Positions 9,561 to 19,284 of a stretch of 64,000 bases of DNA are shown here, one piece after another. Both the position numbers and the translations under genes were made by a program. This stretch comes from Henckelia pumila (Eukaryota > Streptophyta > Magnoliopsida > Lamiales > Gesneriaceae): assembly GCF_033568475.1 (NCBI RefSeq), contig NC_133123.1, positions 159,417,753 through 159,481,752 of the forward strand, written 5' to 3'. The notes below the pieces were generated by a model. That model saw only the letters and a list, made by a program, of their open reading frames with translations, was not told the DNA's origin and searched no databases. Numbering within the stretch: the first letter of the stretch is position 1; every line of letters starts with the position of its first letter.

Positions 9561-11412
9561 CTAAGTAATGGTAAAATAATTCTCAAGTTCCTGACTGGAA
9601 CTTGAGAATCCTCGTGGACGCTTCGTCCGTTCTCTTAATAAAAGTTGTGCTTTAGTAAGTTTAGAAATAACATTACTAGTTGCAGTGGATTGTGTTTCAT
9701 GTGAAACAATTTGTCCACCATATTTGATGTTATATTCCTTATAATTATCAAATAAATGACTTTTAATATTAAACAAAATCAATGAGATAGTAGGAATCGT
9801 TTCCGTAATAGGCTCCAAAGATTCATAATATAATTTTAACATGTCGCTTAAGCCATCTAATTTAAGTCTAGGATCTAAAACAAAAGCACATAAAAAAATA
9901 TCAGGAATGAGTAAAAAATATTTTTCTCATTTTGCTTTCATGACTAGAATACATTGGGATAAAGCATTATCATTAGATTGAACATGTTCATGAAAAATGC
10001 AAGCAATGTTGCAACAATGTGTTAAAATTAAATGCGAAGTAGGATAATAAACACCGGATAATTGGTCACTAGCATCATTAAAAACTTTTAAAATTTCACA
10101 AATACTAGTGCATATGTTCCATTGATTTAAAAACAAATAAATATCATGAGCTTGAACAAATTGATGAAAAAATGTACATAATAAATCTTTATATTCAAAA
10201 GAGGATAATAACAATTTATATGTTGAATTCCAACGAGTTGGAACGTCTCGTGCAAACCGCTTAGGCTTCATACCATTTCCTCTACAAATTTTTTCCCATT
10301 GCTTCATAACTTGGGGATGCGTCCATAAATAATGAATAGCATTTTTAATTGGTTGAATATGTGTGCCTAAACTTTTTAGCCCATCTTGAACACACAAATT
10401 TAAAATATGACATGTGCATCTAATATGAAAAAATTTGTCACCTAGTGATGGTTTACATATTTCTATAAGTTCACTAATGCTAGAAGTGTTTGCACTAGCA
10501 TTATCAAAAGACATTGAAAAAACTTTAGTAGTTAAACCATATTCTTCTAAAATAACAAATATAAGTTGAGAAATATTTTGTATCGTGTGTGATTCGTTGA
10601 AACATCTATATGCAAGCAATATTTTTTGAATGTTCCAATTATTATCAATCCAATGACATGTAATACTCATATATGAACAACTTTGCTAATGATCACCCCA
10701 AATATCGGAACACAAAGAAACTTTATTATTCAAACTATAAAATTCCTTAATTAATTCTTTCTTTTGATCGACAACTAACTTTTTCATTGTGCGTTTGAGA
10801 CTATTTCTTGGAATACGTCTAATAGAAGGATTTGCACTTGTAGAAAGCCAATTTTCAAAAGATAATTTATCGCTAAAACTAAAAGAAAGTTGTTCAACCG
10901 CACAAAATTTAGTCGTTTCCTCTCTAAATCTAGCTTCGTTATATTTAAATAGTTGAGATTCATTACCCGATTGAGAAAAAAATGCCGGAATTTGAGTTTG
11001 AGCACGATCAATCCCAATTTCCACCGGATGATTTTCTCGATATGCCGCGTCAAAGTTCCATAACCACCTCCTTGTTTAAATTTGTAACATTTTGAACAAT
11101 ATTTGCATTTGGCTTGCAAATCACCGGAGGGAAGCGTCACCTTGTCGAAATGTTTGGTGAAGATATCGGATGTCGGGCGAGGCACCGCTCGAGTTTGTCT
11201 TTGAGAGGCCGCCGGATCGTTCATAATTTATTGACTTGCATGATAACGTGGTGGTGGTTGTTCAACTTGTTGTTTTTTTTTTTTTACGCCTCTTATCGAA
11301 TTTCTTAAATTTCATCATCGGAATATTCAAGATCAAAGCCATCGACATTGAATTGAGGATACTCGACCTCGGGTGGTATGATGCTCTTTTCCTTTCCTTT
11401 TCCTTTGTCACC
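9561..11412 (-). pseudogene. hAT transposase (BED-type), frameshifted, main part
   Basis: Minus-strand remains of a plant hAT transposase in several frames. In order: an acidic N-terminal segment (11412-11305, KGKGKEKSIIPPEVEYPQF then DDEI and a stop); a BED zinc finger (11224-11030, CKYCSK...HIEKI with the C2...H pattern); a linker (11024-10686) ending SLCSDIWG; and the RNase-H-like core (10670-9927, MSITCHWIDNNW, FDNASANTS, FHIRCTCHILNLCVQDGL). A C-terminal stretch follows (9842-9561). At least three frame breaks separate these parts and the C-terminal dimerisation domain is absent, so it cannot be active. Its first codons lie at 22615-22670, separated by Copia copy B. Confidence 0.88.
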
Positions 11413-12756
11413 TGTTGGGATCGGTTCAGAGGGTAGAGGGGGGGGTGAATACACTCTGAAACTTTTCTTCTTCTTCTTTAAAATGATCAAGTGAGGTTTA
11501 GTTCACTTAATCAGTTTTCTCAACTTCTAAAACGTTTTGAACAACTTAAATAGTGCGGAAATAGTTCAGAGGTTTTAGTGATGCAAAGTTTATAATGCAA
11601 TGTATGAGCAGGATGTAAGATAAATGGCAGTAAATGCTAAAGCACGATTTTATGGAAGTTCGAAGGCTTAATCCTTCTACGTCTCCCCTTCTTCCACTCA
11701 GGAAGGAATTCACTAGAAGACTTTGGTTATTACAACGTCTTGTAATACACCCACTTCAGACTTAGGACTTATCCAATGCCTAATCCGAAACTCCTAGATT
11801 TACACAGATAAGATTCTCAGTTCTTATCAGACTGGTGGAAGCTTTCAGAGCAGCTTCAAGTCTCTTCAACACTGAGTATAGTTGAGTTGAGCTTCTCAGA
11901 CTGCAGAGCGGTCGAGAGGCTTGAAAACCCTAAGATGATCCTTGACGATCAGATATGTGAACTGTAGGCGAGGGTTTATTTGAGCAGCAGATGAATGATC
12001 TTGTAAGTGTGCTCAAGTATATCAGATGAGGACTTCTGATATTTGTCAAGTGATTGAAATTTTTCTGAGTTGCTTGTCTCTCTTCGTTGTCTCGTATCAC
12101 TTGTTGTTGTTCTTGTTGTTGTTCTCTTTTTGAGCAATCTTCCCTTTATATAGGTCAATCATCAACGTCTTTATTTTGAACGTTCTGATGCTGCATTGAA
12201 TGCACATTTAATGCTCATAAATGCATTGATGATTCTGCATGAGGATCGTACACTGCAGACAACTTCCAGGGTCCAAAACTGGAATAAACGGTCGAATGCT
12301 TTATCTGCAGTCATTCTGTGTTTTTGCCATTTTGGTACAACCTGTTGTCTTGATTTGCAGGAGTCAACAAATCTTCTGAAACGCCGGTTTTGCTTTTAAT
12401 AAAGGATCCTGCAAAGAACATCTTGTCACAGGTACTTGTCTCGAGATATCTAGATAGACAGTTGGCATTCTACCGGTAGAGATATTTGTCCTCTGCTGGT
12501 TTGAATAACCAGTCGATAAGCTTGTGACTTCAACCGGTCGAGAGATAAAGGCGGTTGACAAGCTTCCGGTAGATAGATTTATCCTCTGCTGGTTTTGATA
12601 GCCAGTCGATAGGTTTGTGACTTCAGCCGGTCGAGAGCAAAGGCGGTTGACAAGCTTCCGGTAGAAGTTGTAGTAGATTCCTGAAATACAATGGTTGGCA
12701 GCACATTCCTATACAATGAGTTGTTGTTTGTTATCACCAAAATATCGGATTCAACA
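11413..12756 (-). repeat. 3' LTR of Copia copy B
   Basis: 1344 bp with TG...CA ends in element orientation. It retains a 50-bp segment near 12657-12706 that the 5' LTR lacks. Confidence 0.96.
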
Positions 12757-12770
12757 ATTTCCCCCTTTTT
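12757..12770 (-). other. Polypurine tract of copy B
   Basis: On the minus strand AAAAAGGGGGAAAT directly precedes the 3' LTR (TGTTGAATCC). It primes plus-strand DNA synthesis. Confidence 0.93.
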
Positions 12771-12926
12771 GGTGATGACAAAACTTAAGTGCTCCAAGAA
12801 CAATATGAAAGCATTAAAATGAACTTCATTGAGAGAATGAATTTCATTAAGTACAATAAGCATTTTTATTACACCTACAGAAAAAAATAAGATGCGGCTG
12901 CGATAAGTAAAGAAGAGATAAGTTGT

Positions 12927-15692
12927 TCATCTTTTGAACCAACTGGCTCCTCCTGACCTATCGCCTTCTCTTCTTCTTCTGTCGGCTTCTTCTTTTCTTC
13001 TGGACTCTTCTTCACGTCTTCTTGCCTCTGCTGCTCTACGTTGCTCTTCTTCCCCCTTTTTGGCATCACCTTGGTTGAGCCGAAGGATGACCTCAGTGAG
13101 TTGAGTGCCAAGGCAGGCTTGCATAGTGTCTATTTTTGCATCGATTTGAGCAAGTAGAGTGGCTTGCATAGTGTCCATCCGATCATTCAACTGCTTATGA
13201 AGGCGATTTTCGGATCGGATAACTTGTTCGGAGACGGTAGAGAGCGTGTTGATTTGAGTGCGATGATGATTAGTGATCTCTGTGGACAGACGAGCAAGGT
13301 CTCGAGACACGGTCTCGAAATGCCGAATCATCGTCTGGCGTGAATTATCGACCGATAAGGATGAGTTTGTTATGTCTTGAGAGAAGGACCTAACCGTTTG
13401 CATGAGCTCATGAAGCCGAGTTATCAAGGTATGATCTAAAGCTGCGGCCATGGCTTCAATTAAAGAATCATCAGTCTGAATCATTTGCCCTTCTGAGTCA
13501 TTTCTTGGTGAAACCGGGCTAGACTCACGATGATGTGGTGCGGGTGAACTTGCTGGAGAGCTACCCGATGGACCTTCCAATAATGGTACAGTTGGAGATG
13601 TAATAGTTTCGACTGCAGCCAATATGGTTGGTGGAGTACCAGGATCAGCACTTGGTTCATCCATAATGAGATCTTCCATAAACTTTTCAGTAGATGGAGA
13701 CGGTTGAAGTGCTGGATCAGCATCAGTCACTTGCTGTTCTGGAGATGCAGGTGATACAATAGTGCTTGATATCTCCGTTGGGGGCACTGTTGCTTCACTA
13801 CTGCAAGGAGCCTCTGTCACAGAGGTGACAGGTATCTCTTGTGCAACTACTTCTAAAACATCTTGTGAATGACCGGGAGAAGTGTGAGCGGTCGTCACGG
13901 GAGAGGAGTGAGCAATCACAACTGCTTCCGGTTGAGTAACTGCTTGGACTGCGGTTGAGGAGGGGTCGACCGATGAAGATGCTGCTACACTCGATCTTAG
14001 AGCATATGATTGAAAGAGGTCAGCAGTGATGAGATCGGTCAGAATCCCATCTGAAGAAGGGAGAGCATAGACGTCTTCTTCACCCTGATCTTGGGTGAGA
14101 AAGGTTTTCATCATCACTTGTGCTTCCAGCACATAAGCCTGCAAACAGGCTGCTGAAGCTGGTGTTTTGACATTGTTGAGAGCTTGGAAGTGCTGAAGTA
14201 GTTGAGTGATTTGACGTAGACTATCCTGTAGTCCAGTCAAAATCACAAAGTCATCGGCAGTGGTAGGACTCTTGGATTTGAAATTCTTGACACGCTCATT
14301 AATTAGCAGTGATAGCAGGCTTCCTCGAAGCTTCAAGTCTATGAGATGTCTTCTTCCCAGAGCCTCCACGATGTCTTCAGTATCAGCAAATAGAAGCATC
14401 TTCTGCTCAATGACGTTTAGAGATTTCCATTTAGGAAATATTTGAGCGAGTGTCAAGTGAGTGCGGGAGTGATGCCATCTGTCAAAACGTTGTAGATGAC
14501 GCTTGACAGTACGGAGCACGTGAGAGATGATCATATTGAGTTCTATCGTAGCTGCTGGTTGAGCCTTGGGTGTGTAGATCATCACATCTTTCCCTTTGTC
14601 TTTGGGATCAGCTAGAGTGACCTCAGGAGCTGATGAGGCACCTTCCCGGATTATCACACCTTTTGTAGGACGAGGAGCAGTAGAAGCAACAACGGTAGTA
14701 GTCTCGACCGTTGGCAGGGTAGGAGCAAGTCCAGAAAGAGACTTTAGCTTCTTGTGCTGCCTCTTCTTCTCGCCTGCAGGCGTGGATGACACAGCTGCTT
14801 TGGAGACCGAAGGGGATGACTTGCTGAAAGCTTGAATCAGTGGAACATTCTCACGTGATTCATCTTCAGAGTCAGATTCGATGATCAGTTGACGCTTGGC
14901 AGACTTTTTGGTATGGACTGGTTTGGCCACGACCGGAACCGTTGAAAGCGGTTGAGGGATAGCAATAACCTTTGCGGTTGAGGGCAAGGTGTCGACCGCA
15001 GTCTCTTTCTTGTTCAGGAATTTGAGAATCGTAGACTTGTTGAGCCATTTGGTGGGATGCAGAGGCTCAGTCTTGGAAAAGTCCACTCCAAGGACGCCCA
15101 AGATGTGGCAGATTTGCAAAGCAAATCCCTCGGATTGCCCTTTGCCCCTGATCATTTCACATAGAATATTGAACAGAATGTCTGACCAGTTTATGTTGAT
15201 CTTGGAGGCAATACAAGCCATGTATTGAAATTTCTCCAGCGTCACCTTGTCGTAAGATCCAGCCTTGGCCAGAAGATTCTTGGCCACGATATTAGTCAGT
15301 AGCCTGAATGGAGCTTTGAGAGATGTCTTCTGGGCCGGCAGTTTGATCGGAGCATCAGTAGTTGAGAACTCCTTCAACCAATAAGAGCAGTTACCATCTG
15401 GAAGATCCGTGCATTTTGTCAAACCCCTGGAGGGCAGATCAAATGTGCTGGCGAAGAACTTCTGATTGAAGGAGTAGACCTCTGTCTTGATCAAGCATTT
15501 GATAGTCCCATGCTCGATTTGAGCGGTTGCGAAGAACTCCTTCAAAACAGGCAAATCGCAGATGGCGCTGCATTCCAGAAATTTCTTCAGTCCAGAGGCT
15601 TCAAGCATGGTGAAGACCTCAGTTATTCCTGCGTTGTTTGCCTTAACAACGGAATCAAAGTTGATGGCGAGGCAAGTCTTCTGGATCGACAT
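12927..15692 (-). CDS. Envelope-like third ORF of Copia copy B
   Basis: 921 residues from the ATG at 15692; the open frame reaches up to 15926 without improving the start. The N-terminus (MSIQKTCLAINFDSVVKANN...) resembles a widespread 'putative plant transposon protein' domain found 3' of pol in plant retroelements. The middle is Ser/Pro/Thr-rich and low complexity. The C-terminal ~200 residues form predicted coiled coils and end in an Arg/Glu-rich tail (EEEQRRAAEARRREEE, closing ...GASWFKR). I see no clear signal peptide or strong transmembrane segment in the 921-residue form, so 'envelope-like' refers to position only. It is in a different frame from pol, 365 bp downstream, with a TATA box 124-133 bp before its ATG. 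Function unknown. Confidence 0.8.
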   Translation of the reverse strand: MSIQKTCLAINFDSVVKANNAGITEVFTMLEASGLKKFLECSAICDLPVLKEFFATAQIEHGTIKCLIKTEVYSFNQKFFASTFDLPSRGLTKCTDLPDGNCSYWLKEFSTTDAPIKLPAQKTSLKAPFRLLTNIVAKNLLAKAGSYDKVTLEKFQYMACIASKININWSDILFNILCEMIRGKGQSEGFALQICHILGVLGVDFSKTEPLHPTKWLNKSTILKFLNKKETAVDTLPSTAKVIAIPQPLSTVPVVAKPVHTKKSAKRQLIIESDSEDESRENVPLIQAFSKSSPSVSKAAVSSTPAGEKKRQHKKLKSLSGLAPTLPTVETTTVVASTAPRPTKGVIIREGASSAPEVTLADPKDKGKDVMIYTPKAQPAATIELNMIISHVLRTVKRHLQRFDRWHHSRTHLTLAQIFPKWKSLNVIEQKMLLFADTEDIVEALGRRHLIDLKLRGSLLSLLINERVKNFKSKSPTTADDFVILTGLQDSLRQITQLLQHFQALNNVKTPASAACLQAYVLEAQVMMKTFLTQDQGEEDVYALPSSDGILTDLITADLFQSYALRSSVAASSSVDPSSTAVQAVTQPEAVVIAHSSPVTTAHTSPGHSQDVLEVVAQEIPVTSVTEAPCSSEATVPPTEISSTIVSPASPEQQVTDADPALQPSPSTEKFMEDLIMDEPSADPGTPPTILAAVETITSPTVPLLEGPSGSSPASSPAPHHRESSPVSPRNDSEGQMIQTDDSLIEAMAAALDHTLITRLHELMQTVRSFSQDITNSSLSVDNSRQTMIRHFETVSRDLARLSTEITNHHRTQINTLSTVSEQVIRSENRLHKQLNDRMDTMQATLLAQIDAKIDTMQACLGTQLTEVILRLNQGDAKKGEEEQRRAAEARRREEESRRKEEADRRRREGDRSGGASWFKR

Positions 15693-15815
15693 GATATCTG
15701 TAGATAAGAACTCGAGCAAAGAGTAAGCAAAAGCTTGAGAGTAATTCGATGGAGCGTTTAATACAATATGAAAGTTTTTAGCAAAGGTGAAAGATTGATA
15801 TACGAGTGTAAAGAA

Positions 15816-15825
15816 GTATATATAG
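15816..15825 (-). promoter_or_regulatory. TATA box for the third ORF
   Basis: CTATATATAC on the minus strand, about 125 bp before the ATG at 15692. This is the only TATA-like element in the pol-ORF3 gap. It suggests an internal promoter giving a separate mRNA; inferred from spacing and sequence. Confidence 0.6.
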
Positions 15826-15826
15826 G

Positions 15827-16056
15827 AACCTATGGGCCATAGGGTGATGTCATGAAAAGTATTTTTGAAATTCAAAAAGTTTTGAAGAGCATAATCACGG
15901 CGCCCAATTAATGTCATTTGGTTCAAAGCACCAAGCTGCTAGTACGAAGCCTGTCAGAGACTAGTTAAAGGCGGATGATATGCCAATATTAATGGCAACG
16001 TAACAGCTAATCTATTAATGTCATATTGACAATCATTCCCCCTAAACACATGCATA
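15827..16056 (-). other. pol-ORF3 spacer with polypurine-like motif
   Basis: Non-coding gap. It contains GTTTAGGGGGAATG (minus strand, 16034-16047) shortly after the pol stop. This is a purine-rich run similar to the 3' polypurine tract and may act as a second plus-strand priming site. Confidence 0.45.
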
Positions 16057-19000
16057 CTAACTTAAATCTACTAAGCCAAGAATATTTCGAAAATATGAAA
16101 ACTTAGCGTCCGGTAGAGGCTTGGTGAATATGTCTGCTGCTTGCTGATCGGTAGAGATGTATTCCAGCCTGATTTCCTTCTTTAAGACATGATCTCGGAT
16201 AAAGTGATGCCTGACATCAATGTGCTTTGTCCGAGAGTGCATCACTGGATTGTGAGTGATGGCTATGGCACTTGTATTGTCACAGTAGATTGGAGCTTCA
16301 CTCGACCGAATCCCATAATCATTAAGCTGCTGTTGAATCCAGAGTATTTGAGCACAACAGCTGCCAGCAGCAAGGTATTCTGCTTCGGCGGTCGAGGTAG
16401 CAATTGATGTCTGCTTCTTACTTGACCACGAAATTAGTCTATCTCCAAGGAATTGACATGTGCCACTTGTACTTTTGCGATCAATTCTACAACCTGCATA
16501 ATCTGCATCTGAATAGCCAATAAGATTAAGATTTGAATCTTTGGGATACCAAAGACCCACATTAGTAGTTCCTTTAATATATTTAAGTATTCGTTTGGTA
16601 GCAATGAAATGAGATTGCTTAGGTGCGGCTTGAAATCTAGCACATAAACAAACTGAATACATGATATCCGGTCGACTGGCAGTCAAATAGAGCAGTGAAC
16701 CAATAAGGCCTCGATACATGGTTACCTCGACCGGAATTCCCCCTTCATCTTTATCAAGCTTAATTGATGTACTCATGGGGGTAGATACAGTTGAGCATTG
16801 TTCCATTCCAAACTTCTTTACCAATTCCTTGGCATACTTGGACTGATTGATGAATATTCCAGTTTCAAGTTGCTTTACTTGAAGTCCAAGAAAGAAGTTT
16901 AGCTCGCCCATCATGCTCATTTCAAACTTCTCCTTCATCAGTTTAGAGAACTTTGAGCACAACTTGGGGTTAGTTGACCCAAATATAATGTCATCAACAT
17001 AAATTTGTACTAGTAACACATGATCACCTTTTACAAATTTAAACAGGGTCTTATCGACCGTTCCAATTTGGAAATCATGTTCCAGTAAAAATTTTAGCAA
17101 AGTGTCATACCAAGCACGCGGTGCTTGTTTTAATCCATAGAGAGCTTTGTCAAGTTTATAGATATATTGAGGATGAGTAGGATTGACAAAACCTGGTGGT
17201 TGTTCAACGTACACCTCTTCTTGAAGTAGACCATTGAGGAATGCAGACTTCACATCCATTTGATAAACTTTAAAATTCTTGAAGGCTGCATAAGCAAGAA
17301 AGATGCGGATTGCTTCTAGTCTTGCAACTGGCGCGAAAGATTCCTCAAAGTCTATGCCTTCTTCTTGTCTGAATCCTTGAGCAACAAGTCGAGCTTTGTT
17401 ACGCACAACAGTGTCATGTTCATCGAGCTTGTTACGAAACACCCATCTAGTTCCAATCACATTTTGATTTTTCGGTCGAGGAACTAGATGCCAAACATTG
17501 TTGCGGGTGAATTGATTCAACTCTTCTTGCATAGCTTCAATCCAGCTGGCATCTGATAGAGCTTCATCTATTTTCTTGGGCTCTACCTGAGATATGAAAG
17601 CGGCATGCAAGAATTCATTAATCATTTGACCACGTGTTTTTCGAGGAGCAGAAGGGTCACCTATGACCAACCCAGGTGGATGATCTTTGTTCCACCTAAA
17701 ATAATTCCCTAAAGGGTTGTCATCAATTGGTTGATGAACGTCCTCGTTTACTGGATCATCATTGGCTGGAGGATTGTTATCAACCGGTGGATCCACTTCT
17801 GGCCTTGTTTGATCACACCCGGTAGAGGGAACTGGATCATCCTTCTTTGGAGGATATAGATCACTGTCACTCTCTTCCTGTAGATTTGTGTTTTCCAGTC
17901 TGTGACTCAGATCATTTATGCTCCCTTGAGTTTGTTCTGTACATAGAGTAGATTCATCAAAAACAACATGAATGGTTTCCTCGACCGTTAGTGATCTTTG
18001 ATTGAACACTCGATAAGCTCTGCTAACGGCTGAGTAACCAATAAAAGTTCCTTCGTCTGCTTTGGCATCGAAGGCTGTCAAATGGTTTTTGCCATTGTTG
18101 TGGATAAAGCATTTGCACCCAAAAATTTTGAAATAAGAAATATCAGGTTTTGTGCCATTCCAGATCTCATATGGAGTTTTGTTAAATCGTTTATTAATCA
18201 TAGATCTGTTTTGAGTATAGCAAGCTGTGTTAACTGCTTCTGCCCAAAGTCTTTGAGAAACATTTGAATCAGCAATCATAGTTCTGGCTGCTTCTTTTAA
18301 AGTACGGTTCCTTCTTTCAGCCACCCCATTTTGCTGTGGGGATCTAGCAGCTGACAACTCATGCTTGATTCCCTGATCATCTAGATAAGTCATAAGAGTG
18401 GTGTTTAAAAATTCAGTCCCTCTATCACTCCTGATTCTATCTATCACAGTAGATTGTTCATTTTGCAAGCGTTTAAAAAGCTTAATCAGGTGAGGTGCAG
18501 TTTGATCTTTTGAAGAGAGAAAGATGACCCAAGTAAATCGAGAAAAGTCATCTATAACAACAAGAGCATATCTCATTCCCCCTATGCTTCTTACTGGTAT
18601 AGGACCAAATAGGTCCATGTGAAGTAAGTCTAAACATTTGGAAGAAGACATACACCCTTTATTTTTAAAAGTTGCTCTCACCTGCTTTCCTAGTTGACAA
18701 GCAGGACAAACTTTGTCTTTTATAAAATCTCCTTCGGGCAGACCAGAAACCAAATCATGCTTCCTCAAGTTAAAAATGGACTTAAAATTTAGATGATTTA
18801 ACCGCTTATGCCACAACCAATGTTTATCATGATGAGCAGTAAGACAAGTAGGTGAAGAAATATGTGAGCAAGACCAGTTTACCTTGTAGGTGTTTAGGTC
18901 TCGTACACCGGTCATAAGAGTCTCACCTTTGTCATTTTTTATGAGGCAAGTGTGTTTGTGAAACTCGACCGAATGATCATTGTCACATAGTTGACTAATA

Positions 19001-19284
19001 CTTATCAAATTATAGCATAGTTTGTCAACAAGTAACACATCTTTAATAATGATGTTACCATGGATGATCTTACCCTTACCCACGGTTTTACCTTTGGAGT
19101 TGTCTCCAAAGCTGATCTTTGGTCCTTTGCACAACACCACTTCTGTTAGAAGTTCTGGATTCCCTGTCATGTGTCGTGAGCAACCGCTATCTAAATACCA
19201 GGTAGTGTCCTTGATAGAAGTGGTTTTCTCGCCCGTTTGGACTTTTAGTACCTGCAAAGAGTGAAGAACTTTTGGTACCCATAT
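16057..19284 (-). CDS. pol: Pol polyprotein of Copia copy B (PR-IN-RT-RNase H)
   Basis: Open from just after the gag stop to 16057. Domains in order: aspartic protease ([13 protein letters not shown]); GAG-pre-integrase zinc region (HKRLNHLNF...CPACQLGK); integrase core with the D...D...E residues ([40 protein letters not shown]); reverse transcriptase ([25 protein letters not shown], catalytic YVDDIIFG); and RNase H ([45 protein letters not shown]). All catalytic motifs are present and no internal stop is seen. The reading frame is the same as gag and separated from it by one UAG. The first in-frame ATG lies inside the protease, so pol has no usable start of its own and probably depends on read-through of that UAG. 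Confidence 0.95.
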   Translation of the reverse strand: MWVPKVLHSLQVLKVQTGEKTTSIKDTTWYLDSGCSRHMTGNPELLTEVVLCKGPKISFGDNSKGKTVGKGKIIHGNIIIKDVLLVDKLCYNLISISQLCDNDHSVEFHKHTCLIKNDKGETLMTGVRDLNTYKVNWSCSHISSPTCLTAHHDKHWLWHKRLNHLNFKSIFNLRKHDLVSGLPEGDFIKDKVCPACQLGKQVRATFKNKGCMSSSKCLDLLHMDLFGPIPVRSIGGMRYALVVIDDFSRFTWVIFLSSKDQTAPHLIKLFKRLQNEQSTVIDRIRSDRGTEFLNTTLMTYLDDQGIKHELSAARSPQQNGVAERRNRTLKEAARTMIADSNVSQRLWAEAVNTACYTQNRSMINKRFNKTPYEIWNGTKPDISYFKIFGCKCFIHNNGKNHLTAFDAKADEGTFIGYSAVSRAYRVFNQRSLTVEETIHVVFDESTLCTEQTQGSINDLSHRLENTNLQEESDSDLYPPKKDDPVPSTGCDQTRPEVDPPVDNNPPANDDPVNEDVHQPIDDNPLGNYFRWNKDHPPGLVIGDPSAPRKTRGQMINEFLHAAFISQVEPKKIDEALSDASWIEAMQEELNQFTRNNVWHLVPRPKNQNVIGTRWVFRNKLDEHDTVVRNKARLVAQGFRQEEGIDFEESFAPVARLEAIRIFLAYAAFKNFKVYQMDVKSAFLNGLLQEEVYVEQPPGFVNPTHPQYIYKLDKALYGLKQAPRAWYDTLLKFLLEHDFQIGTVDKTLFKFVKGDHVLLVQIYVDDIIFGSTNPKLCSKFSKLMKEKFEMSMMGELNFFLGLQVKQLETGIFINQSKYAKELVKKFGMEQCSTVSTPMSTSIKLDKDEGGIPVEVTMYRGLIGSLLYLTASRPDIMYSVCLCARFQAAPKQSHFIATKRILKYIKGTTNVGLWYPKDSNLNLIGYSDADYAGCRIDRKSTSGTCQFLGDRLISWSSKKQTSIATSTAEAEYLAAGSCCAQILWIQQQLNDYGIRSSEAPIYCDNTSAIAITHNPVMHSRTKHIDVRHHFIRDHVLKKEIRLEYISTDQQAADIFTKPLPDAKFSYFRNILGLVDLS

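Noticed and set aside
15693..15926. N-terminal extension of ORF3 to 15926
   Set aside because: The first codon is UUG, the stretch spans the TATA box and leader, and homologous-looking proteins begin near the ATG at 15692.
19255..19257. Start codon for pol at 19257
   Set aside because: The codon is UUG, not AUG; the frame is open back to the gag UAG, so it is not an independent start.
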